Assembly: GCA_000753455.2 (NCBI GenBank) | Contig: LM994670.1 | Location: 3,707,177 to 3,771,176 of the forward strand | Source: Clostridium jeddahitimonense | GTDB lineage: Bacteria; Bacillota; Clostridia; Clostridiales; Clostridiaceae | Direction of reading: 5' to 3' | Length of the DNA: 64,000 nt | Part shown: positions 25,798-33,400 of the stretch, piece by piece | Position numbering within the stretch: position 1 is the first letter of the stretch | How the letters are laid out: every line of letters starts with the position of its first letter | Translations under genes and position numbers: made by a program | The notes under the pieces: model-generated | What the model saw: only the letters and a program-made list of their open reading frames with translations | Database searches by the model: none | What the model was told of the DNA's origin: nothing

Positions 25798-26678
25798 AAC
25801 TTTTTATCTCCCTTATGAACATCCTCTTTAATATCCCTATGCTCAACATACACATTATAGTTACTCTCATGTAACTTTTTATATATAGAATTTGCTATGG
25901 CTACAGATCTATGTCTTCCCCCTGTACATCCTACCGATACTATAAGCTGACGTTTTCCTTCTTTATTGTAGTTTGGTATTAAAAATTGTAACATATCTAT
26001 AGTTTTTTCTAAAAATACCTTTGTTTCCTCTTGTTGTAATACATAATCTTTAACTGGTTCATCATTACCTGAATAAGGCTTTAACTTTGGAATATAAAAA
26101 GGATTAGGTATAAATCTTACGTCAAATACTAAATCTGAATCAACAGGTATTCCATACTTAAATCCAAAGCTTAATACAGTTATTGATAATTGCTTTTGTG
26201 GAGCTTCTACATCTCCAAAATTCTTAAGCATTTCTTCTCTTAAATCCTTTATAGCATACTTAGATGTATCAATTATTATATCAGCCTTTTCTTTTACTTC
26301 CTTTAACTTTTCCCTTTCAAGTTCTATTCCAGTTATCACTCTTCCACCTGGTGATAATGGATGACTTCTTCTCTTTTCTTTAAACCTCTTAACAAGAACT
26401 TCATCAGATGTGTCTAAAAATAGTATTTCATATTTAAATTGTTCCTTAGATAATTCCTTTAAGCTATCAAATAAATCATCGAAGAATATTCCTCCACGTA
26501 TATCTATAACTAATGCTACCTTATCAATTTTCCCATCACTTTGCTTGCACACATCGGCAAACTTTGTTATTAGTGTTGGTGGAAGGTTATCCACACAAAA
26601 ATATCCCATATCTTCTAAACTATTAGTTGCTTCTGATTTTCCTGCACCTGATAATCCAGTTACTATAATAAACCTCAT
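25794..26678 (-). CDS. rapZ: RNase adapter/nucleotide-binding protein RapZ (YvcJ)
   Basis: This 294-residue protein starts with the Walker A motif GLSGAGKSEA, has RRSHPLSPGG in the middle and the typical C-terminal VSVGCTGGRHRSVAIA. RapZ binds nucleotides. In Escherichia coli it senses glucosamine-6-phosphate and targets the GlmZ RNA; in Bacillus YvcJ influences competence. It is the first gene of the rapZ-yvcK pair. The length is normal. Confidence 0.96.
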   Translation of the reverse strand: MRFIIVTGLSGAGKSEATNSLEDMGYFCVDNLPPTLITKFADVCKQSDGKIDKVALVIDIRGGIFFDDLFDSLKELSKEQFKYEILFLDTSDEVLVKRFKEKRRSHPLSPGGRVITGIELEREKLKEVKEKADIIIDTSKYAIKDLREEMLKNFGDVEAPQKQLSITVLSFGFKYGIPVDSDLVFDVRFIPNPFYIPKLKPYSGNDEPVKDYVLQQEETKVFLEKTIDMLQFLIPNYNKEGKRQLIVSVGCTGGRHRSVAIANSIYKKLHESNYNVYVEHRDIKEDVHKGDKKL

Positions 26679-27003
26679 CTTTTACCTCCACTTTATTTTA
26701 GTTAAGAGTTAACGATTAAGAATTAAGATTTATCTATAAAATTACTATTTAATCCTTAAAACTTAATTTATAAATACAAATATTAATCTATCTTAACTAC
26801 AATTATTTTACTATTAAATTATATCATAATATAGCATATAAACAATTTTATATATTAACATAAACATACTTATATTACTTTATGTAACGCCCAAATCATC
26901 AATCATATACTATAAAAAATTATAGAATGATTCATTGTGAAAGCTAAGATAATATTTTAATTTACCTATTTCAACATATTCAATAGGTAAATTATAAAAT
27001 ACA
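26679..27003. other. AT-rich gap between murB and rapZ
   Basis: This stretch contains no gene. Around 26700-26760 there is a run of TTAAGAGTTAACGATTAAG-type sequence that resembles one arm of the dispersed foldback family, without a clear partner arm. The remaining AT-rich part should contain the rapZ promoter, which I cannot place confidently. Confidence 0.4.
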
Positions 27004-27039
27004 AAAGGTTTATCTTGCTTTAAACTAAGATAAACCTTT
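26990..27039 (-). terminator. Intrinsic terminator of murB
   Basis: A perfect 13-bp stem, AAAGGTTTATCTT/AAGATAAACCTTT (27004-27016 with 27027-27039), is followed on the minus strand by TTGTATTTTAT. Confidence 0.85.
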
Positions 27040-27055
27040 ATTTTATAAATTTAAA

Positions 27056-27973
27056 TTATAGATCTTCTCCGATTATTCTTACTTCAGTGTGAAGTTCTAC
27101 TCCAAATTGTCTCTTAACTTCATCCTGAATATGATGTATTAAATCTAATATATCTTTAGCAGTGGCTCCGCCTTTATTTATAACAAATCCCGAATGCTTC
27201 TCTGATACTGCTGCACCACCAATACTACATCCTTTTAATCCTGCATCTTGTATCAATTTACCTGCAAAATATCCTTCTGGACGCTTAAATGTACTTCCTG
27301 CTGATGGATACTCAAGCGGTTGCTTTGACTCTCTTTTCCCTGTTAAGTCATCAACTAAATCCTTTATAGACTTTATAGTTCCTTTTTCAAGCTTAAAAGT
27401 TGCAGATAAAACTACATATCCTTTTTTCATAACTATAGATGATCTATACCCTAACTCTAATTCTTCATTGGTTAAAGTAATCACTTCACCATTCTCATCT
27501 ATAACATTTGCACTTTCAATAATTTGTGACATTTCTCCATTATAAGCACCTGCATTCATAAACACAGCTCCACCTACAGTTCCAGGAATACCACAAGCAA
27601 ACTCAAAACCTGTTAGTGAATTTTCAACAGCTTTATCTGAAACTTGCTTTAACATAGCTCCACATTCTGCTTCAATTCTTTCTCCGTCTACAGTTATATT
27701 GCTTACCTTAGTTAAAGATATAACTACGCCCCTAAATCCACCATCTTTAACTAATAAGTTTGATCCGTTTCCTATAACATAAAAAGGTATATTATTTTCC
27801 TTACAAATAGTAACTGTCTTTACTATTTGCTCCTTATTTCTAGGAGTTACTAATATATCAGCAGGTCCACCTACTTTAAAATTAACATATTGGCTTAATT
27901 TCTCATCTATTTTAACGTCTTCATCACTATAAAAAGTAGTAAATAAATTAACATAATTATTATACTTATTCAT
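27056..27973 (-). CDS. murB: UDP-N-acetylenolpyruvoylglucosamine reductase
   Basis: This 305-residue flavoenzyme reduces UDP-GlcNAc-enolpyruvate with NADPH to UDP-MurNAc in peptidoglycan synthesis. Motifs are FKVGGPADI and VIGNGSNLLVKDGG for FAD binding, ACGIPGTVGGAVFMNAGAY, the YRSS arginine, the catalytic serine in AGSTFKRP, and TEVRIIGE at the end. This matches the type II form, which lacks the extra loop of the Escherichia coli enzyme. I chose the ATG at 27973, since AAGGAG lies six bases upstream; a TTG at 27994 would precede that site. uvrC lies upstream and rapZ downstream. Confidence 0.96.
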   Translation of the reverse strand: MNKYNNYVNLFTTFYSDEDVKIDEKLSQYVNFKVGGPADILVTPRNKEQIVKTVTICKENNIPFYVIGNGSNLLVKDGGFRGVVISLTKVSNITVDGERIEAECGAMLKQVSDKAVENSLTGFEFACGIPGTVGGAVFMNAGAYNGEMSQIIESANVIDENGEVITLTNEELELGYRSSIVMKKGYVVLSATFKLEKGTIKSIKDLVDDLTGKRESKQPLEYPSAGSTFKRPEGYFAGKLIQDAGLKGCSIGGAAVSEKHSGFVINKGGATAKDILDLIHHIQDEVKRQFGVELHTEVRIIGEDL

Positions 27974-28058
27974 TATTGACTCCTTACTTTTCAATATTCT
28001 TCATAGTTAAATAGTATAAATTAAATACTAATATTTAACAAGTGCTTTAGAGTATATT

Positions 28059-29924
28059 CTATTTATTTCCATTAAAGTGGTTATATATACTTTCAGCAGC
28101 TTTTTTATCTATCGATGGTGTTTCTAGAATTTCTTCAAGAGTAGCTTCTTTTATTTTATCTACACTTCCAAACTTCATAAGTAAAGCTCTTCTTCGTTTT
28201 TCACCTACATATGGTATATCATCTAATATTGAATGTAGAGTTCTCTTATCTCTTAAACTTCTATGATAAGTAATTGCAAATCTATGAACTTCATCTTGAA
28301 TTCTTCTTATCATCTGCATTAAATTTGATGATCTATTAATAATTAATTCTGTATTATTATATACAATTCCTCTTGTTTGGTGTTTGTCATCCTTAACCAA
28401 TCCACAAACAGGTATGTCTATATTAAGCTCTTTTAATACTTCAATGGCAACATTTACTTGCCCTTTTCCCCCATCCATCATGATTAAATCTGGGAATACA
28501 GAAAATTTTCCAGCAGAAAATTTTATTTTACTTTCTTGTATAGCCTTTATTTCTTCTAACCCATGAGTAAATCTTCTTGTAAGTATCTCTCTCATACTAT
28601 CATAGTCATTTGCACCTTTTACTGTCTTTATTTTAAATCTTCTATAATCACTATTTTTAGATCTACCTTCCTCAAAGACTATCATAGTTCCTACTGAGTC
28701 TACTCCTTGAATATTTGATATATCGTAAGCCTCAATTCTTGATGGCCAATTTTCTAAATCTAATAATTTTTGTAATTCCTCTAAAGAAATCCTATTTATT
28801 TCTTTTTCTCTAAAATACTTATCTTTAAACTTTTCTAAAGTTATCTTAGCGTTATTCTTAACCATTTCAAGCATTTCTTTTTTCATTCCCTTTTGAGGAA
28901 CCTTAACAAATACCCTTGATCCTCTTTTTATAGATAAATATTCTTCTATTAATTCTTCATCCTGTATAGCTGGTACATATATTGTCCTCGGAACCTTGGC
29001 TGTTCCTGAATAAAATGAAGTTATAAACTCTTGCAGAAGTTCTTCAAGACTTTCATTTGCTGTATTTTCAAATATAAAGTGTTCTCTTCCTAAAATCTTT
29101 CCATCACGAGAAAAGAATACTTGAATACAGCTATCTTTCTCATCTTGGTCTACATTGATAAAATCTTCATCACCTTCCATTGTCTTAAATATCTTTTGCT
29201 TTTCAACAATCGCGTCTATAGCTAAAATTTTATCTCTATATCCTGCTGCCTTTTCAAACTCTAAATTCATAGATGCTTCTTCCATCTTTGACTTAAGCTC
29301 TTTAATTACTACATTATCTTTTCCACTTAAGATATCTATAATATTATCTATCATCTTTCTGTATTCTGCTTTTGATATATGTCCACCACAAGGTCCCAGA
29401 CACTTTTTAATATGATAGTTTAAACAAGGCCTATACTTCTCTCCATTTTCCTTTATAGAAAGCTTACAAGTTCTTATTGGAAATATCTTATTAATAAGAT
29501 TTATAGTTTCATAAACCGCAGTTCCATTAGTATATGGACCAAAGTACTTACTTCCATCCTTCGCATAATTTCTAGTTACAAAAACCTTAGGAAAATCATC
29601 TTGAAGCGTTACTTTTATAAATGGATAAAACTTATCATCCTTTAATAATATATTGTATCTAGGACTATACTTCTTAATTAAATTACATTCTAAAATTAAA
29701 GCTTCCATTTCAGAATCAGTTACTATGTACTCAAATTCAGCTATGTTTTTAACCATAACCCTAACCTTTTCAGAGTGATTTTTAGAATTTTGAAAATAAC
29801 TTTTAACTCTATTCTTTAAAACCTTAGCTTTTCCAACATATATAACCTCTCCTAAAGAATTCTTCATCATATAAACACCAGGCTTATCAGGAAGATTCTT
29901 TAGATGATACTCAAAATCAAACAT
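28059..29924 (-). CDS. uvrC: Excinuclease ABC subunit C
   Basis: This 621-residue protein cuts DNA on both sides of lesions recognised by UvrA and UvrB. The N-terminal GIY-YIG nuclease has GVYMMKNSLGEVIYVGKA. Cysteines near 170 (RPCLNYHIKKCLGPCGG) are typical, and an UVR domain follows (LEFEKAAGYRDKI). The C-terminal RNase H-like nuclease has IQGVDSVG and PDLIMMDGGKGQ. A helix-hairpin-helix pair ends it (IPYVGEKRRRALLMKFG). Length is standard and GGAGGTGAT precedes the ATG. UvrA and UvrB are also in the window. Confidence 0.97.
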   Translation of the reverse strand: MFDFEYHLKNLPDKPGVYMMKNSLGEVIYVGKAKVLKNRVKSYFQNSKNHSEKVRVMVKNIAEFEYIVTDSEMEALILECNLIKKYSPRYNILLKDDKFYPFIKVTLQDDFPKVFVTRNYAKDGSKYFGPYTNGTAVYETINLINKIFPIRTCKLSIKENGEKYRPCLNYHIKKCLGPCGGHISKAEYRKMIDNIIDILSGKDNVVIKELKSKMEEASMNLEFEKAAGYRDKILAIDAIVEKQKIFKTMEGDEDFINVDQDEKDSCIQVFFSRDGKILGREHFIFENTANESLEELLQEFITSFYSGTAKVPRTIYVPAIQDEELIEEYLSIKRGSRVFVKVPQKGMKKEMLEMVKNNAKITLEKFKDKYFREKEINRISLEELQKLLDLENWPSRIEAYDISNIQGVDSVGTMIVFEEGRSKNSDYRRFKIKTVKGANDYDSMREILTRRFTHGLEEIKAIQESKIKFSAGKFSVFPDLIMMDGGKGQVNVAIEVLKELNIDIPVCGLVKDDKHQTRGIVYNNTELIINRSSNLMQMIRRIQDEVHRFAITYHRSLRDKRTLHSILDDIPYVGEKRRRALLMKFGSVDKIKEATLEEILETPSIDKKAAESIYNHFNGNK

Positions 29925-29937
29925 TTAATCACCTCCA

Positions 29938-30075
29938 AAATCAATTAAAAGTGACAAGTGACAAATTAAAAATTTAAGAATAAATTCAGCATAGCTGACT
30001 TTAAAACATAAATTTCCGAAACTATATATCAGCTTCTACCTTAACTTGTCATTTGCCACTTTTCACTTGTCACTG
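29938..30075. repeat. Intergenic foldback repeat (copy 3)
   Basis: The outer arms AAAAGTGACAAGTGACAAATTAA (from 29948) and TTAACTTGTCATTTGCCACTTTTCACTTGTCAC (to about 30074) are inverted. Inside is AAATTCAGCATAGCTGA, related to copy 2. It lies between the PBP gene and uvrC. Confidence 0.6.
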
Positions 30076-30077
30076 AA

Positions 30078-31634
30078 CTAATATCCTAAAACTGCTTGTC
30101 GTACTACTTGGCTAGCTATTACTGCTGCTGATCCTGCACCACTTTCTCCATTTTCAACTATAACTGCTACTGCAATTTGTGGATCGTCCATAGGTGCTGC
30201 AGCAATAAACCATCCATGTGGTACTGCCTCTGTTCCATCAGGTAGATTATAATCTGCTGTACCAGTTTTACCACCAGCATTTGTTCCCTCAAAAGCTGGC
30301 CATCTGTGAGTATTATTATCTACAAGATATTTCATATAATCTTTTACTGTCGCAGCTACATCTGAAGGAATAGCTTGACGTATTTCTTCACTAGATATAT
30401 TTCTAACAACATTTCCATTCTTATCTACTATACTATTTACTAGTTTTGGCTTCATTAGGACTCCATCATTTGCTACTGCTGCTGTAACTAATGCCATTTG
30501 TATTGGTGTTGATAATACTGAACCTTGCCCTATTCCACTTTGAGCCATATTACCTTTTTCATATTCTTTTAATGTTGGGAATTGGCTTGCTGTAGCTGTA
30601 AATCCTTCACCTTTAATTACTGAATTAAATCCAAAGCTTTCTGCTGTATCCTTTAATTTTTCATTTCCTAATTCCATACCTAAACTACCAAATACAACAT
30701 TACTTGAAACTCTATAAGCCCTTCTTAAATCTATAATTCCATGAACTTCATAAGCAAAATTATTTAGCTCTGTTCCATCATCAAATGTTATTTTTCCTTC
30801 ATCATCAAATTGTCTTTCTGCTATTCCTGGAATATTCTCTAGAGCACTTGATAATGTTACTGTTTTAAATACTGACCCCGGAGGATATACCCCATCTATA
30901 GCTCTATTTATAAGAGGAGTATCATCTCCACTTCCTGCATTAGCCTTCTCTATCTCTGCATCTAAATCATTAGGATTAAATGTTGGTTTAGATACCATAG
31001 CTAAAATTTCTCCTGTCTTAGGATTTATAGCTACTACAGATCCTTTATTATCTCCTAATGCATCATAAGCAACTTGTTGAAGTGCAGTATCTAAAGTTGT
31101 TACTATTCCATTACCTTCCTTACTATCTGATTTTCCAACAAGCATTCCAAAGTTCATATCATCAATAAATGTCTTGAAATTCTCCTTAAAGTTAAAACTA
31201 CCTGTATTAGCCTTATCTTCTTTTAAATTTCTTATAAAATCTTTTGGATGAACAGTATCTAAAAAGTCATTTATTCCATTTCTAAATGTACTATAATTGC
31301 TTAATTCATTATCATAAGTTTCTTCTAAACCACTTAGTCCATATGTTTGATCTATATATCCCAATGGATGAACAAACAAGTTTCCATATAGATAATTTCT
31401 TTGTTGAGATTTTTCATCTATTCTTTCGCTTGTTGCTAATTCTGTTCCATTTCTATCGTAAATGCTACCTCTTAATATTTCATTTCTTTTTGCCCATAAT
31501 CTAACATTTCCTGAGTCATTTGCTATATCAGGACCTTTAAACACTTGAAAATATGCTATATATGATATTAAAGCAATAAAACAAAATAAAAATATAGTCA
31601 TAATATGTCTCACACTTTTACCTAAATCATTCAT
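30078..31634 (-). CDS. Class B penicillin-binding protein (PbpA-like transpeptidase)
   Basis: This 518-residue protein has a short cytoplasmic start, one membrane anchor (IMTIFLFCFIALISYIAYF) and a pedestal beginning RGSIYDRNGTELA. The D,D-transpeptidase domain has the active-site SxxK (GSVFKTV, near residue 254), SSN (RVSSNVV) and KTG (GGKTGTADY, near 458). It crosslinks peptidoglycan outside the membrane. It lacks PASTA domains, unlike SpoVD or PBP2x, and is shorter than FtsI, resembling PbpA of actinobacteria and clostridia. It is four bases downstream of the FtsW-like gene, its usual glycosyltransferase partner, in an operon led by an FHA gene. Confidence 0.94.
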   Translation of the reverse strand: MNDLGKSVRHIMTIFLFCFIALISYIAYFQVFKGPDIANDSGNVRLWAKRNEILRGSIYDRNGTELATSERIDEKSQQRNYLYGNLFVHPLGYIDQTYGLSGLEETYDNELSNYSTFRNGINDFLDTVHPKDFIRNLKEDKANTGSFNFKENFKTFIDDMNFGMLVGKSDSKEGNGIVTTLDTALQQVAYDALGDNKGSVVAINPKTGEILAMVSKPTFNPNDLDAEIEKANAGSGDDTPLINRAIDGVYPPGSVFKTVTLSSALENIPGIAERQFDDEGKITFDDGTELNNFAYEVHGIIDLRRAYRVSSNVVFGSLGMELGNEKLKDTAESFGFNSVIKGEGFTATASQFPTLKEYEKGNMAQSGIGQGSVLSTPIQMALVTAAVANDGVLMKPKLVNSIVDKNGNVVRNISSEEIRQAIPSDVAATVKDYMKYLVDNNTHRWPAFEGTNAGGKTGTADYNLPDGTEAVPHGWFIAAAPMDDPQIAVAVIVENGESGAGSAAVIASQVVRQAVLGY

Positions 31635-31637
31635 CCT

Positions 31638-32861
31638 TTACGCCTCCTCAGAAATTTTCTGCAATATTCCTAATGCAAAAAATGTAGTTAAAATCGAAGA
31701 ACCACCGTAACTTATGATAGGTAAAGTTATACCTGTAAGTGGTATTACTGCAAATATTCCACCTATTATAACTAGTGTTTGACATGCTATCATTGTACTA
31801 AATCCTACTGCTATTAATTGTGAGAACTTATCATCAGTAACAAAAGCTGCTCTTATTCCCCTATAGAATAATAAGAAATAAAGTATCATAATACCTACAG
31901 CAAATATAATTCCAAATTCCTCACATATAACTGCATAAATAAAATCCGAATCATTAACAGGTATATACTCTGGATATCCCTGCCCTAGTCCAGTTCCAAA
32001 TAGTCCTCCTGAAGCAATTCCATATAACCCCTGAACTATTTGCAGACCCTCATCATATCTATAAGCCCATGGATTTCTCCATACCATTACTCTTCTTTTT
32101 ACGTGACCAAATAAAAAATACGCAGCAGTAGCTCCAACTGCTGATAATCCTAGACACGTAAATACATACTTCTTTTTACCTGTAGCTACATATAACATAG
32201 TTACTGATATACCGAAGAATATTAAGGCAGACCCTAAATCTGTTTGTAACACCATACAAGCAAGTGAGAACATACTCACCAATGCAGGTTGTAGCAATCC
32301 CATAAAGTCTTCCTTAAAGTTTTTCTTATCCTCATAAGTTGCTAAAGCTGAGGCTAGATATAAAACTAACGCTATCTTTCCAAACTCTGATGGCTGAAAC
32401 ATAAATGGACCTATTTCTATCCAGTTCTTTGCTCCACCTATATCTGGATTACCAAATATCAATGCTAATGGCATTAATATTAAAGTTATTATCATATATA
32501 CTTTTTTATACTTAGCAAAACTTCTTAAATCAGGCAATATAGCTACTATCAATATGTACCCAATCAATCCTAGAGTAACCCATACTAACTGCTTTATTGC
32601 TAACATCTTATCTAATCTATACAAAGTTGCTATTCCTATGACAGCTAATGTACTTGCAAAAATAAGGATGAATTTATCCCCATCTGGATAAAATCTCCTT
32701 ATTACAAAATGAGAGTATCCTATTAAGACACATAAAATAACTCCCATAATTATTGCAAATTTATCATAAGGTTGTTCTAAAAAACCTAGATTCACAAAAA
32801 GCAGTAAGCATAATAAGTATATTAATCTTAATAGCTTTTTTTCTCTTTTCAATACTTTCAT
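31638..32861 (-). CDS. SEDS peptidoglycan glycosyltransferase (FtsW/RodA/SpoVE family)
   Basis: This 407-residue membrane protein has about ten transmembrane segments. It has the SEDS signatures: GGAKNWIEIGPFMFQPSEFGKI with the catalytic-site region in the fourth extracellular loop, MLQTDLGSALIFFGI, and near the end PLTGITLPIISYGGSSIL. SEDS proteins polymerise lipid II into glycan strands. It precedes the class B PBP by four bases, and the pair would form one synthase complex. Whether it serves division, elongation or sporulation cannot be decided from sequence alone. Confidence 0.94.
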   Translation of the reverse strand: MKVLKREKKLLRLIYLLCLLLFVNLGFLEQPYDKFAIIMGVILCVLIGYSHFVIRRFYPDGDKFILIFASTLAVIGIATLYRLDKMLAIKQLVWVTLGLIGYILIVAILPDLRSFAKYKKVYMIITLILMPLALIFGNPDIGGAKNWIEIGPFMFQPSEFGKIALVLYLASALATYEDKKNFKEDFMGLLQPALVSMFSLACMVLQTDLGSALIFFGISVTMLYVATGKKKYVFTCLGLSAVGATAAYFLFGHVKRRVMVWRNPWAYRYDEGLQIVQGLYGIASGGLFGTGLGQGYPEYIPVNDSDFIYAVICEEFGIIFAVGIMILYFLLFYRGIRAAFVTDDKFSQLIAVGFSTMIACQTLVIIGGIFAVIPLTGITLPIISYGGSSILTTFFALGILQKISEEA

Positions 32862-32872
32862 TTAATTCACCC

Positions 32873-33325
32873 CTAAAGCTTATCTGCTCTTAGTACTGTA
32901 AAAATTGCACTTCCTATTTTTATTTCATCACCCGTTGTAAGTTTTATTTTTCCTTCAACCTTTTCCTCATTCACATATATACCATTTGTACTATTTAAGT
33001 CTTCAATATATAATGTATTGTTTTTTGCATACACTCTAGCATGATGTCCTGATACGAATGGTTCTGATAATATAATAGAATTATCGTCCATTCTACCTAT
33101 TGTTACATCACCTCTTATTAACATTACTGATTCTTCTTCAAGGTCTTCATTTCCACCAGCTTTTGTAATTTCAAGACCATATTTATTTAAGTTTGGATTT
33201 GTATTTTTCTTTCCTCCTGTTTTAACATCCTTGTACATTATTTTTAATGCATAATATATTATTAAATATAGGATTATGATAAATACTATCCCTGATGCAA
33301 ATGTAATCAGCTTACTTATATTCAT
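32873..33325 (-). CDS. Membrane-anchored FHA-domain protein
   Basis: This 150-residue protein has one N-terminal transmembrane helix (ITFASGIVFIIILYLIIYYAL) and a C-terminal forkhead-associated domain: MLIRGDVTIGRMDDNSIIL, FVSGHHARVY, IEDLNSTNGIYVN. FHA domains bind phosphothreonine. In actinobacteria and clostridia the same order FHA, FtsW, PbpA is linked to Hanks-type serine/threonine kinases that regulate cell-wall growth. No such kinase lies in this window. It is the first gene of the three-gene unit. Confidence 0.92.
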   Translation of the reverse strand: MNISKLITFASGIVFIIILYLIIYYALKIMYKDVKTGGKKNTNPNLNKYGLEITKAGGNEDLEEESVMLIRGDVTIGRMDDNSIILSEPFVSGHHARVYAKNNTLYIEDLNSTNGIYVNEEKVEGKIKLTTGDEIKIGSAIFTVLRADKL

Positions 33326-33400
33326 TTGTCCACCTCATATTTTCTTATATTTACCATTATATATTAAATGTTATCTAAAAAAATAACAAGATATTGACCG

